From Bufo bufo (lineage: Eukaryota > Chordata > Amphibia > Anura > Bufonidae): a DNA stretch of 64,000 nt. The stretch covers positions 509,319,444-509,383,443 of the forward strand of contig NC_053390.1 of NCBI RefSeq assembly GCF_905171765.1. Reading direction: 5' to 3'. The notes beneath the pieces were generated by a model. That model was not told the origin of the DNA. It saw nothing but the letters and a program-made list of their open reading frames with translations, and ran no database searches. Position numbers and translations under genes: made by a program. Below, in pieces: positions 32,920 to 44,653 of this stretch. The stretch's first letter is position 1; every line of letters starts with the position of its first letter.

Positions 32920-33476
32920 TATGTAAACACAATAAACACAGATGGGTAACTTTCCTTCTTGGAGGCTGCAGGATTCATGCATTCAGGAGGCATTGAGGAG
33001 GGGAGGGGAGTACCGCTGATAGCAGGCATAAGTCTTTTCCTCCTGACCTCAGCTTCATCATTAACGCGGACAGCTGGGCAGCATCAATCAATGTCAGCAT
33101 GCACGTTTGTAGAACCGGCTCCTCATTGGCTCAGCGTGCCTGCTGATGTATAATGCTGCAGCCCTGTGGTCCTCGCCCTGCACTCCTGAGTGAGTCCCGA
33201 CATATGCAAATAAACAGCTTTCTTTATGGGGCTGGGATGAGCGGCCCACTGTGTGATCTGGCCAGATAGTGCAGGGTAGAGAAAACAGAGACAAATATTA
33301 TTGCCAGTACAAAAAAAATACCGGCACCAGCCGGCAGAACAAAATACCGGGCAGGGGGCAACCCAAGCGTTGGCAAAGTACGATGTTGGGCACTGGTCGC
33401 TGGAGCCCACCAATTTGTCCACATGACTCTCTGTGACTGTTACTTTACTTTATTTTTGTGTGTATATATATATATA
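32920..33476. other. Unassigned sequence between Tc1 elements
   Basis: No gene seen. The part near 33300-33350 (AATACCGGCACCAGCCGGCAG) resembles short phrases at 14125-14155. A TA microsatellite at about 33460-33476 is the target of the next element. Confidence 0.4.
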
Positions 33477-33478
33477 CA

Positions 33479-34503
33479 CACTCACCTAAAGAATTATTAG
33501 GAACACCATACTAATACGATGTTGGACCCCCTTTTGCCTTCAGAACTGCCTTAATTCTACATGGCATTGATTCAACAAGGTGCTGATAGCATTCTTTAGA
33601 AATGTTGGCCCATATTGATAGGATAGCATCTTGCAGTTGATGGAGATTTGAGGGATGCACATCCAGGGCACGAAGCTCCCGTTCCACCACATCCCAAAGA
33701 TGCTCTATTGGGTTGAGATCTGGTGACTGTGGGGGCCATTTTAGTACAGTGAACTCATTGTCATGTTCAAGAAACCAATTTGAAATGATTCGAGCTTTGT
33801 GACATGGTGCATTATCCTGCTGGAAGTAGCCATCAGAGGATGGATACATGTTCTCATTCTGTTTACGCCAAATTCGGACTCTACCATTTGAATGTCTCAA
33901 CAGAAATTTTTCCAGTCTTCAACAGTCCAATTTTGGTGAGCTTGTGCAAATTGTAGCCTCTTTTTCCTATTTGTAGTGGAGATGAGTGGTACCCGGTGGG
34001 GTCTTCTGCTGTTGTAGCCCATCCGCCTCAAGGTTGTGCGTGTTGTGGCTTCACAAATGCTTTGCTGCATACCTCGGTTGTAACGAGTGGTTATTTCAGT
34101 CAACGTTGCTCTTCTATCAGCTTGAATCAGTCGGCCCATTCTCCTCTGACCTCTAGCATCCACAAGGCATTTTTGCCCACAGGACTGCCGCATACTGGAT
34201 GTTTTTCCCTTTTCACACCATTCTTTGTAAACCCTAGAAATGGTTGTGCGTGAAAATCCCAGTAACTGAGCAGATTGTGAAATACTCAGACCGCCCCGTC
34301 TGGCACCAACAACTATGCCACGCTTAAAATTGCTTAAATCACCTTTCTTTCCCATTCTGACATTCAGTTTGGAGTTCAGGAGATTGTCTTGACCAGGACA
34401 ACACCACTAAATGCATTGAAGCAACTGCCATGTGATTGGTTGACTAGATAATTGCATTAATGAGAAATAGAACAGGTGTTCCTAATAATTCTTTAGTTGG
34501 GTG
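33479..34503 (-). mobile_element. DD36E Tc1-like element, copy 3
   Basis: Ends CACTCACCTAAAGAATTATT and, slightly mutated on the right, CACCCAACTAAAGAATTATT, lying in TA-rich sequence. It lacks about 25 bp (CGAGACTCATCAGACCAGGC region) found in other copies. Confidence 0.9.
33511..34355 (-). pseudogene. DD36E transposase, copy 3, split by deletion
   Basis: The first part, from MGKKGDLSNFKRGIV, carries the HTH region and linker to VEDWKNF. A deletion of about 25 bp there removes the first catalytic Asp motif WSDES and shifts the frame. The second part resumes at MRHSNGRVRIW and keeps YFQQDNAPCHK and SPDLNPIEHLW to the C-terminus. As in all copies here, MYPSSDGYF joins two positions that are about 55 residues apart in full-length relatives. 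Confidence 0.87.
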
Positions 34504-34530
34504 TATATGTATATATATATTTATATATAG

Positions 34531-35085
34531 TGGGGATTTGCTCTGGTAGACAGGCTTGCGGACGCAATATAGAGGCAACGACAACGTCTTTAACTTAAAC
34601 AGTTCAGTGTTTTATTCACACATAAAGAAAGTGACAACAGAAAGTCAGTTTCAAGGAAAAAACCTTGAGTCTGGTGTTTGTTCACACCAGGCAGCAACAC
34701 ATAAGTCCTTGGGTGAAACAGAAGTCCACATGCTTTCATCCAAACAAGATAGCAGGCCTTAATTCCGGCCCATACTCTCAGGCCCCAACACAGAGACTGG
34801 CAAAGCTCCACTGTCAGATGGAGGATAATCCACACCCAGCTGAGACTGGATTTTATATCCCTAACCAAAACCTGGCCTGGAACGTGGGGAACAGCCACCC
34901 ACCCTGCACTTTGGCTGCTCCCAGTAAGGGCCGGCCCGGATCGGCTTTACAGCCACACTAAATAACCAATAGTGTCAGCACTAGCTGCTGCTGACATTTC
35001 AAATTACCTGCTCTTACCTCATCGAGGCCAGTAGCCTCGGTGACACATATCTTCCATCAATGACGGCCCCTTGCGCTTTCCTACA
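34531..35085 (-). mobile_element. Solo LTR, unclassified (likely gypsy)
   Basis: On the minus strand it begins TGTAGGAAAGCGCAAGG and ends GCAAATCCCCA. It contains a TATA motif (GATATAAAATCC) and, downstream, AATAAAAC followed by the end of the LTR, as expected for an LTR promoter and polyadenylation signal. It lies within an AT microsatellite, so the 5-bp duplication cannot be set apart from the repeat. No internal region. Confidence 0.6.
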
Positions 35086-35257
35086 ATATATATATATATA
35101 TATATATATATACACTAACCAAAAATATAAACGCAACATTTTCGGTTTTGCTCCCATTTTCCATGAGCTAAACTCAAAGATCTGAAACATTTTCTACATA
35201 GATAAAAGGCCCATTACTCTTAAATATTGTTCACAAATCTGTCTAAATCTGTGTTAG

Positions 35258-35787
35258 TGTCACGGATGAAGTTAGCAGATAGCTGGAACATATAAATAAA
35301 TGAGCGACTGGCTTGATCCCAAACTAAGGAGCTTATAGGTGACCCCTATAAAACCCTAAGAGCTCTCCCTGACTGCTATGCACATGCAAGGGTCTGTATG
35401 GTAGACGATTGCATGCCCACATACCTAAGACTGTGTGACACCTGAAAACCCTATAATAGTGAGGGGACACGACCACCGGCTGTCTGCACTTAATACGGAC
35501 GGAGTCAGGGTCACCTAGAATCAAGCCAGCAAGGAAACACTATAAAGTAAAAGACTTATCTGAACAAACAGCAGAAGCAGCCTCCATCAGTGAACACTTC
35601 ATCCAGGAAGTAGTATAAACCGCAAAGTGAGGCAGTATGGGAGGAAATATAAAGGAAGACATTTAGTCGAAATAAGTGACACCTGGCAGAAGGAAAGGAG
35701 ATGAGAAAGTGAAACCAAAACAAAGAGCATCATACAAGAGGTAGAGAAGAACGTCTGCCAGACCTTCTCACAGAACTGACGGTGACA
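35258..35787 (-). mobile_element. Solo gypsy LTR inside Tc1 relic A
   Basis: 530 bp, TGTCACGGATGAAG to GACGGTGACA, flanked by perfect GTTAG duplications (35253-35257 and 35788-35792). It matches the LTRs of the chromodomain gypsy element at 52561-53088 and 63822 onward (GGGACACGACCACCGGCT shared), so it is a solo LTR of that family. Confidence 0.9.
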
Positions 35788-35934
35788 GTTAGTGAGCACC
35801 TATCTTTTGCCGAGATAATCCATCCCACCTCACAGGTGGGGCATATCAAGGTGCTGATTAGACAGCATGAATATTGCACAGGTGTGCCTTAGACTGCCCA
35901 CAATAAAAGACCACTCTGAAATGTGCAGCGTTTT

Positions 35935-36720
35935 GCCTTACTGGTTGCACAAAACCAATCAGTATCTGGTGTGGCCATCATTTGCCTCACGCAGTGCAAC
36001 ACATCTCCATTGCATATAGTTGATCAGGTTGTTGATTGTGGCCTGTGGAATGTTGGTCCACTCCTCTTCAATAGCTGTGCAAAGTTGCAGAATATTGGCA
36101 GAAACTGGAATACGCTGTTGTATATGCCGATCCAGAGCATCCCAAACATGCTCAATAGGTGAAATGTCTAGTAAGTATGCTGGCCATGCAAGAACTGGGA
36201 TGTTTTCAGCTTCCAGGAATTATGTACAGATCCTTGCAATATGGGGCCGTGCATTATCATGCTGCAACATGAGGTGATGGTCGTGGATGAATGGCAAAAC
36301 AATGGGCCTCAAAAACTCGTCACGGTATCTCTGTGCATTAAAAATGCCATCAATAAAATGCACCTGTGTTCATTGTCCATAGCCTACGCCTGCCCATACC
36401 ATAACCCCACCGCCACCATGGACCACTCGATCCACAACGTTGACGTCAGCAAACCGCTCACCCACACGACGCCACACACGCTGTCTGCCATCTGCCCTGA
36501 ACAGTGAAAACCAGGACTCATCTGTGAACAGAATGCCTCTCCAACATGCCAGACGCCATAGAATGTGACCATTTGCCCACTCAAGTCGATTACGATGACC
36601 TGCAATCAGGTCCGGACCCCGATGAGGACGAACATGCAGATGAGTTTTCCTGAGACGGTTTCTGACAGTTTGTGCATAAATTCTTTGGTTATGCAAACCG
36701 ATTGTTGCTGTAGCTGTCAC
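35935..36720 (-). pseudogene. Tc1 transposase fragment, relic A
   Basis: The best segment (36370-36720) reads [18 protein letters not shown] (second HTH), then [20 protein letters not shown] with the first catalytic Asp, and [18 protein letters not shown] from the core. Downstream the homology continues with several frame breaks, and the second catalytic motif is recognisable near 36240-36270 (HDNARPH-like on the minus strand). The N-terminal HTH is missing at the junction with relic B. The three residues of the DDE triad cannot be read in one frame. Confidence 0.75.
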
Positions 36721-36789
36721 TACAGTGATATTATATCATGACAGTAGGGCATTTAAGTAGAAGCATGAATTGGTGATTTTCTCATTTCA

Positions 36790-37828
36790 ATTTATTGAAA
36801 AAAAAGCCGACAACAGTGGTGGGTATACCCCCACAAAAATGTAAATGTCTCTATAACTTGTTATGTGGCCTTGAGCATCAATTACAGCTTGACACTGACG
36901 TCTCATGCTGTTCACAAGTCGACTTATTGTCAGCTGAGGCATGGCATCCCACTCTTCTTCAAGGGCAGCCCTCAAGTCATTGAGGTTCTGGGGACTGGGG
37001 TACAGAGTTATGAGCCTCTATACTGCGACTCAGCTGATCCCATAGGTTTTCAATGGGATTGAGGTCTGGAGAAAGTGCAGGCTACTCCATTTGAGTTACC
37101 CCTGTCTCCAGCAGCTGTTCCCTAATGATGCGACCTTGATGAGCTGGCGCATTGTCGTCCATGAAGATGAAATTAGGCCTGTGTTGTTCATGCAGAGGCA
37201 CAATGACTAGATTAATGATGTTATTCAAGTAGTATGGGCTTGTCACTGTACCATTCACAAAGTGTAGGGCAGTTCTGTATTGACTAGACACACCTGCCCA
37301 CACTGTAACACCACCAAAGGGTTATCTGTGGACAACAGGGGCTGATGGCATAGCGCTCTCCTTGCTGTCTCCAACATTGTTGGTGGCCATCATTTCTGCT
37401 CAGCGTGAATTGACTTTCATCAGTGAACAGCACTGAGGCCCACTGGTCCCTTGTCCAGCGTAGATGCTCCCTGACCAATGCAAGACAATGACGCCTGTGG
37501 TCATGTACCCTTGCAGGTCATCTAGCACGCAGACCATGCTGCTGTAAACTGTTTTAAATGGTCTGACATGACACCTCCCTTAAATGTGCCTGGAGTTGTG
37601 TCATTCATCATCCGGTCTGCAGTCATCAGTGTGGGATGTGGCCAAAGGACGTCTACTTCTATGCCTTTCTGTGACTCTTCCAGTCTCTCTGTATCTCTGT
37701 TGCAACCTTCTGATGACACTCTGTGACACTCTAAGCTCAGTGGCCACTTCTGTCTGAGAACATACTGTTTGAAGCCTCGCAATGGCGAGATACTGTTGAT
37801 CAATTGTTAGTTGTAGTCTTGGTCTCAT
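36790..37828 (-). pseudogene. Tc1 transposase, relic B
   Basis: From ATG 37828 on the minus strand: MRPRLQLTIDQQYLAIARLQ and VATELRVSQSVIRRLQQRY (first HTH). After a break come MVREHLRWTRDQWASVLFTD (first Asp), MDDNAPAHQGRIIREQLLET (second Asp), a stop in place of Trp (QME-stop-PALSPDLNPIENLW), then the Glu motif and a degraded C-terminus. The last two catalytic residues have DD34E spacing. At least three lesions make it non-functional. It belongs to a different lineage from relic A and from the DD36E copies. Confidence 0.82.
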
Positions 37829-38036
37829 GATGTCAAAATGTGAAAAGCATGATGAGGACTGTTTAAGTACTAATTCTAATTGAACCAGGAAATTTATTGG
37901 GCAATTCATGGATCAAACACCTGTTGTGAATTTTGACATTAAGCTCCTTGTTAAAGAACAACAAGTTGTGCAAAAATTACTGAAACATTAAACAGTTGGA
38001 CATGTGCATTCAAATTTTTATAGAAGGTCATATTAA

Positions 38037-38186
38037 AGGGGTTATCCAAGTTTTATAATGCCCCACCCATATGCCCAGGCCCCTCACATAGATTGTACTT
38101 ACCTAGCTCTGCCAGAAAGTGAGGTAAGTACAACCTCTGTTAAGTTCCTGGGCATATGGGGGTATTATAGAATTTGGATAACCCCT
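38037..38186. mobile_element. 150-bp hairpin MITE, TTAA target
   Basis: TIR AGGGGTTATCCAA, almost fully palindromic (GCCCCACCCATATGCCCAGG pairs with the right half). Perfect TTAA at 38033-38036 and 38187-38190. Confidence 0.87.
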
Positions 38187-38547
38187 TTAAGTTCACCTGT
38201 AAAGGTTAGAGGGCATTTTAGGTTTATCTTTTATCATAGTTTAGTAAACTCTTTATGCAAATAAGGGCCCATTCACACGACCGTATGGCTTTGCGGATCC
38301 GTTCTTCCATAAAAAACAAAACGGAATATGTTCCATTTTTTGCAGATCCGCAAAAAAAAGGATAGTGTATTTTACATTTTCTATAAAGATTTAGGTGTAG
38401 ATAAAAAAAAAAAAGGTGAATATGTCTATAAAAAAAATCCTGTCAGATTGCTTTAGCGCCATTTTGTCTGGCTTTGATTGCACAGAGAGCTTAGTGTGAA
38501 ACTTGTGCTTGGTCGGCATTGGTTTTGGGCTATAATTCTTGTGTATC

Positions 38548-39887
38548 ATGGCTAATGAACGAGAGGTTCTTCTGTACTGGCTAGTTTCTCTGAGATTTGG
38601 ACTGCAGCCAGCTATGCTGTCTGAAGAACCGAGGAGTAGGAGGCGGTGGGTTCATCCCATTGTCTCCCAGCGCCTACAGAAGGGCCACTTTCACACCTTG
38701 TACTTTGACTTGCAGCAGCACCCTGAAAAATTCCAGGGGTATTGCCGTATGACAGTAGCTACTTTTGATATATTGCTCGCACCTCTCCGTTCTGGACTTA
38801 CTTTCCAGGACACAAATATGAGGTGCAGCATATCACCGGAAGAAAGACTTCTAGTCACGTTGAAGTAAGTTTAATAGTTTATCCTTAATTATAACTGTAA
38901 AATATAATAAATAAAAAAATAGAAACTTATAAATGTATTCTTCTCTTCACAGGTTCCTTGCAACTGGTAACTCTTTTGCCTCCTTGCATTATGAGTATCT
39001 GCTGGGAATCTCAACTATATCTGGGATTGTCTGTCACACATGTCAACTTATCTGGCAGCAACTCAGAGATGCGGTGATGCCCCAACCCAAGGCAGAAGAT
39101 TGGGTTAGAATTGCTGATGGGTTTTATCAATCTGCGCGGTTTCCAAACTGCATAGGGGCATTGGATGGCAAACACATACGTGTTAAGAAACCGCCTCACT
39201 CAGGGTCCCAATATTTTTCTATAGTGCTGTTGGCCTTAGTTGACAGTCATTATAGACTTATTATTGTTGATATTGGGGCCTATGGAAGCACAGCAGACTC
39301 CCGCATCTTCTGTTCTTCTTATAGAACGGCTTCGTGCCAACCAACTTGCCTTGCCAGAGCACAGACGACTACCCGGATCTTCTGCTTCAGCTGCTTCATT
39401 TGTAATCATGGCAGACAAAGGGTTTGCATTATCCCCACATGTAATGCAAGCTATTTCTAGACGCGATTTGGATGACCGAAAGCGCATATTCAATTATCGT
39501 CTGTCTCGTGCATGTCGATATGTTGAATGTGCTTTTGGAATACTGTCAAATAAATGGAGAGTGTTCATGTCATCCTTGCAAATGAGTCCGCAAAATGCCA
39601 CCCTGGAGATACAGGCTTGTGTGATTTTACACAATTTCACCAGGATTGATGATGCACCCTCCGAACCTGAAGTGGCCCCTTTTCCGACAATTACATCTGT
39701 TGGATTAGACCATAATCAGCATGGAAGACCTGGATCTGCTGGACTAGCAGTTCAAGAACTCTTTGCTGATTACTTCATTAGTAGAGAGGGTGCATTATCA
39801 TGGCAGCTGAACAGCATTCGTGGTACTCGTAGATACATTTTGGGTTATGGTTTCCTAAATTTACTTAAATATTATTTTTTTTGTTAG
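38548..39887 (+). pseudogene. Harbinger (HARBI1-like) transposase
   Basis: Exon 1 runs from MANEREVLLYWLVSLRFG to LVTL. A GT-AG intron (38865-38952) leads to KFLATGNSFASLHYEYLLGI. The catalytic domain has CIGALDGKHIRVKKP (first Asp), VDIGAYGSTADSRIF (second Asp region) and CRYVECAFGILSNKWRVF (Glu). About six residues (the NYKGF-type motif) are missing between GSQYF and SIVLLALVD, an in-frame deletion relative to the family. A frame shift near 39310-39325 separates DSRIFCSS from LLIERLRANQL. All three acidic positions are present in the DNA, but the protein is broken. The MANERE start is preferred over MCI by its position after a weak upstream ATG. Confidence 0.88.
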
Positions 39888-39892
39888 TTCCC

Positions 39893-40198
39893 ATATTGTT
39901 AGACTAGATTAGGGACTCGCAAGATAATGAGGACCCTTGACGTGGGCTTGCGAGCTACGTTTTTTTTTTAAAAACATTATAATTTTTTTTAATGTTTTAA
40001 AAAAAAACTGACTAATACCTCATTAAAAAGAGTCTGTTATTCACAAGAGCCACCGCCTTACAAGATAGTGAAGAACACAAAGCAATTTCAAGAACCCCAC
40101 AATTCTCTATCCAAGAGAAAATATCTCTCCTCTTCAAACTTCTACAATATTATGGCGCTCAGTAATAAAATATTGACGGTGGCCACTCAACTACAAGG
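39893..40198. other. Harbinger internal sequence between genes
   Basis: AT-rich, no ORF. The stop codon of the transposase frame lies at its left. The 14 bp AGAATGGAGTATAC at 40199-40212 are the left copy of the L1 target duplication. Confidence 0.6.
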
Positions 40199-40212
40199 AG
40201 AATGGAGTATAC

Positions 40213-42500
40213 AGTTTTTTTTTAAAAGGCTTTATTTTTCATAAAAATAAAAAATTTACTTTAAATAGGGGAACAACCCCCTCAACAAGGTACAACCTTG
40301 AACATCACATATAATTGACAGGCAAGATAATAGGATTACATATAAACAAACATGTCTACAAATGCAAAGATTATAATGTAATTCACATCAGTCATAGAGC
40401 AGCATCATTGTCATGAAGTCGAATTGTTCCATTAAGACCTGTCACCATCCACACACACATTCATACTGGCAGTGACCTGGACATCTCAAAAAACCCTCTC
40501 CAGCCCCATTACACAGTGACCGAGTTTGCACTCAGCCAAATATCCCAGATTTTACCAAATTTTTTCGGTACGCCCCTAGCTTCGTTGATGCGTCCTATCA
40601 AGGACAGTGGTAGCGCCTCCCAAGCTTTCAGTTTTTGTGAAACATATTTCACTACCGGGTTTATGTTTAAGTCTATGAACTGGGTGACATCTTTGTGTAT
40701 GACTATCTCCAGGTAGGTGAAGTTACTCACCACCTGAAGTGACGACAAGGGTGATACACTTTGAGAGGAAAGCTCATCAACTAAATATAACGCTGATTTG
40801 GCCCAATTGACCCGTAGCCCTGAAAAAGTTCCATATAAATCCACTATTTCTTGTAGAGCTTCCAAAGAATGCCCAACATCTCCCAAGTATATCAGCATAT
40901 CGTCTGCATAAAGCGAGATCTTTTCGGATATACCTGCAATGTCCCATCCTTGTATTCTACTGCTACCTGCTATATACACCGATAGCGGTTCCATTACTAA
41001 AGCAAACAGAAGGGGTGACAAAGGACACCCCTGTCTGGTGCCCCTTTTCAGCGCAAATGACTTGGACAAATATCCATTGACTCTTACCCTAGCCGTCGGT
41101 TGCAAATATAGCAAGTGCAACCACTGGAGGAAATTCTTAGGAACCCCCATTTTCTTTAGGACTTCCCACATAAATCCCCACTCCACCGAATCGAACGCCT
41201 GCTGCCAGCATTATCATGTGATTAGTAAGTTTGTGAAGAGGCGCCTCAGGTTTATGTCCGTCGTTTTCCCGGGCATGAACCCAGATTGATCCATGCCTAC
41301 TATCGATAAAATGACTGACGCCAATCTACTAGCCAACACCTTAGCGTCTGAATTTATCAATGATATGTGCCTATATGAGCCACACTGATCCGGGGGCTTC
41401 CCTGCTTTGTGTATGACCACTATAGTAGCTTTATGGAACGATATTGGCAGGGCCCCACCCTCCAGATCATACATAAATAATTTGCTGAGCCTCTGACTCA
41501 CTTCCTCAATCTGGAAATTGTACCACTCCAAAGGGAAGCCATCCGGACCAGGAGTCTTTCCTTTTGCCATAGATAATATGGCATGTTGGATTTCCTGCGG
41601 GACTATGGGGCCATCTAATAACTGCTTTTCTGAATGTGCTAGTTCCGTTACTGGGATAGTATCCAGAAAAAGTACTACCTCCTCTGTGGTTTTAGTAGTT
41701 TTAGAGGAATATAATGAGGCGTAGTAACTAGCAAATTGGTCACATATTTCCTCTGGTGCAGTAAAAAGTACACCCTGCCCATCCCTAATAGCTGGTACTA
41801 CTGTTAGTGGGACTTCTGTTTTGGCCAGGTACGCCAAAGCTCTCCCACTCTTATCCCCTTCAGAAAAGATGTTCTGTTTCTGAACCATGAGGCGCTTCTG
41901 GGTAAATTCAGTTAAGTATAAATTGTATTGTCTTTGAGCTAATAACCAAAGTGAATGATGCTCTGGCGTGGGGTCATCTACATATGCTTTTTCTGCAACA
42001 TCTAATTTCCCCTCTAATTTCACCCGCAAAGAAAGTAGTTCCGTTCTGTGTGTTGCTATCGCCGCTATTAATACCCCTCTCAAAACAGCCTTGCTTGCGT
42101 CCCATACCACCAGTGGATTGGAGGAGCCCTCGTTAACTTCCCAATATGATGAAATAGCTTCCCTGCACGCCACTCCCACAGGAAGGACGTCTAGCCACTT
42201 TGGATTTAATTGCCAAATAGAACGCGGCCTACTGCTTGGCAATGTAAGGATTATCTGCAAGGGGGCATGATCTGAGATACCCCTCGGCAGATACTCTGCA
42301 GCCTTCACCCATAAAAGCCCCTCCTGATTTGTGAAAGCCAGATCTATACGGGACAATGCATTGACAGAGGTCGAGTGACAGGAGTATTGCTTTGTATCAG
42401 GATATAAGTTCTTCCATATTTCCGTCAAGTAATGTGCTTGCACACAATATAGTTAAGCGGGGTTGTGCCTGGGAGAAGGCCTAAGTCTATCAAAATTGCT
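40213..42500 (-). mobile_element. 5'-truncated L1 (Tx1-like) insertion
   Basis: Flanked by perfect 14-bp duplications AGAATGGAGTATAC (40199-40212 and 42501-42514). The minus-strand 3' end is at the left, with a T-run at about 40214 matching a short poly(A). Only the end of the endonuclease and the reverse-transcriptase region remain. Confidence 0.88.
40509..42443 (-). pseudogene. L1 Tx1-like ORF2 fragment
   Basis: The upstream frame holds the C-terminal endonuclease motif (LPRGISDHAPLQI) and the N-terminal RT blocks: KGKTPGPDGFPLEWY, SYRHISLINSDAKVLASRL, DQSGFMPGKTTDINLR. A frame shift near 41200 leads to the palm, with GTRQGCPLSPLLFALVMEPL and the catalytic SLYADDMLIYLG, then the thumb to PLSLIGRINEARG. 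After that the sequence departs from the family, suggesting an internal deletion before the 3' end. The clade is judged from the SDHAP to TPGPDGFP spacing and motif wording, which is typical of frog Tx1/L1. Confidence 0.85.
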
Positions 42501-42765
42501 AGAATGGAGTATACTTAATTAATAAAGCTTTTGTGTTGTCTGCCTTCTTAATTTTGTCACTTTATTTATTTTTTTACATAGCGTTTTAATGTAGTGGGAC
42601 CATAACAGATCAGACATTGATGACATATTCAATGCAGAATATTTAGTACTCTGACAGCGATGACTGTGCTGCAGCAGGACAGGGGAGGTAGAGGCATCTC
42701 CCTTCCCAATTCTTGAGATGGGCTGCAGGCATGATTGGGTTTGGGTTAAGTAATCTGTATATTTT

Positions 42766-43085
42766 AAAAGCATAATTAATAAATAATGCTAAGTAAATTA
42801 GGGATGGAGGGATGCAAGAAATTTTTTTAACTCACATCATCCACTTATTTGCACAGCCCGGCTTGTCTTCTTTCTTCTTATTTGAGGACCTGCTAGGAAA
42901 AGGACCTTTGTTGACGTCATGGTTAGCGCGGTGACGTCACCAAAGGTCCTTTTCCTACCAGGTCCTAAAAAAAGTAGAGAGTGGATGAGCTGGGCTGTGC
43001 AAATAAGTGGATGATTTGAGTTTAAATAATTTCTTTCACCCCTCCATCCCTAATTTACTCAGCATTATTTATTAATTATGCTTTT
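42766..43085. mobile_element. 320-bp palindromic MITE
   Basis: Left AAAAGCATAATTAATAAATA and right reverse complement, with complementary sequence through GGACCTTTGTTGACGTCA and its partner. ATTTT lies on both sides and may be the duplication. The superfamily is not certain. Confidence 0.75.
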
Positions 43086-43600
43086 ATTTTCTATTATAAC
43101 CATGTTATAATGGGAAATAAAAAATATCGGGTCCCCATCCAGATCATCTCCTAGCAACCATGCGTGAAAATCACACCGCATCCACACTTTCTTGTGGATG
43201 CTTGCGATTTTAATGCAGCCCCATTCACTTCTATGGGGTCTGGGTTCCGTGAAATACACAGCGTATAGAACATGCTGCGATTTTCACACAACGCGCAAGT
43301 GATGCATGAAATTCAACAATCATGTACACAGCCCCATTGAAGTTAATGGGTCAGGATTAATTGCGGGTGCAATGCGTTCAACTCACGCATTTCACTCGTG
43401 GAATTCTTGCCCATGTGAAAGGGGCCTAATGCCCCTATAGGTGTGAATCAATGATGTAAATGGCTTTAATAAAAATGCAATGTATAAGTTCTGTACTACA
43501 GCTGTGATGACTGACCTCTTCTAGCTTTTGGTAAAAATAAATATCCCCCAAAAAATTGGGTTTGCAGTTTACAGATCTCCAAAAACATAAATTTTTATTC
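43086..43600. repeat. Repeat-derived sequence with a one-sided MITE end
   Basis: The right edge CCATGTGAAAGGGGCCTAA (near 43412-43430) looks like a Harbinger-type TIR followed by TAA. No left partner is found, so it is a truncated MITE. Internal phrases such as GCGATTTTCACACAACGCG are typical of such repeats. No gene. Confidence 0.45.
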
Positions 43601-43791
43601 AAAATTATATAATTAAAGCATCATAACTCATACAGATCTCTGCAAAAAGAATAAGCCTCGGTTGAGGAGGTAGAGGCCTCAGGGTAGACTCTTGTAGCCC
43701 TTGTTGGTTGAAACATTGCAGGCTGTAACTGCTGCTGTGGTTGGGTCAGAGTAGCAGCAGGGACATGAAGCTGTTTGCGAGCATCATTTAA

Positions 43792-44255
43792 AGAGGACCT
43801 TTCACTACAATAAAAAATCTAAACTAAGCATACAGACATATACAGCGGCACCCAGGGATCTACCTGCACTTACTATTATCCCTGGGCACCGCTCCATTCT
43901 CCCGGTATAGGCTCCGGTATGTTCATATTTTCGCCTCAACTGGGTGGAGCCTGCGGGCGTCTCCTTCTCACAGGCTGGAGTGCTGGCCAATCGCAGCGCT
44001 CAGCTCATAGCCTGAGAGGAAAAAAAACCTCTCAGGCTATGAGCTGAGCGCTGCGATTGGCTAGCTCTACAGCCTGGGAGAAGGAGACGCCGGCAGGCTC
44101 CACCCAGTTGAGCCAAAAATATGAAGCTACCGGAGCCTATACCGGGAGAACGGAGCGGCGCCCAGGGATAATAGTAAGCGCAGGGAGATCCCTGGGCGCC
44201 GCTCTCCATGTCTGTATGCTTAGTTTAGATTTTTTATTGTAGTGAAAGGTCCTCT
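43792..44255. mobile_element. TTAA MITE in the MADF exon
   Basis: TIR AGAGGACCTTTCA, TTAA at 43788-43791 and 44256-44259, arms of about 200 bp around an inverted CCTGAGAGG centre. Same family as 50327-50829. Confidence 0.9.
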
Positions 44256-44653
44256 TTAAATAATTAAATACATCCATTGGCATATGAGGCCCAGAAACGG
44301 TTCAAGTACAGCAACACACATTTGTTGACTTGTCTTTGGAACTCTTTGTAAAAAGGGCCCCATACCCAACATAATTGAGTCCTCTGGACACTCAGGCCTG
44401 TTTCGGGATAAATACTCAAGGACATGGCAGTCTACGTGAGGAGGAGTTGATCTTTTCCTTTTACTGGAACGTCTGTCGCCAATATTCAGTGGAGTAGTCT
44501 GAATCTGTGGCGGAGGTGTAGTTGGTATTCGAGGAGTTTGTGCTGGTGAGGAGCGTTCTTGAGGGGACATACACAAAATGCTTTCCGTTGACTGGTGACT
44601 GTCAGCTGCGTCTTCAACAAGACTGTCAACAGGTCTTTAAAAAAATATATATA

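Larger units (their letters stand above)
35115..36722 (-). mobile_element. Tc1-like relic A, truncated on the right
   Basis: Left TIR CACTAACCAAAAATATAAAC after TA. The matching right end is missing: the sequence stops at a junction with relic B near 36723. It is interrupted by the solo LTR at 35258-35787. Confidence 0.75.
36724..38261 (-). mobile_element. Tc1-like relic B
   Basis: A second Tc1-type element in the same orientation, starting near TACAGTGATATTATATCATG. The right TIR is not recognised, so the right end is uncertain. It is interrupted by the 150-bp TTAA MITE at 38037-38186. Confidence 0.55.
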
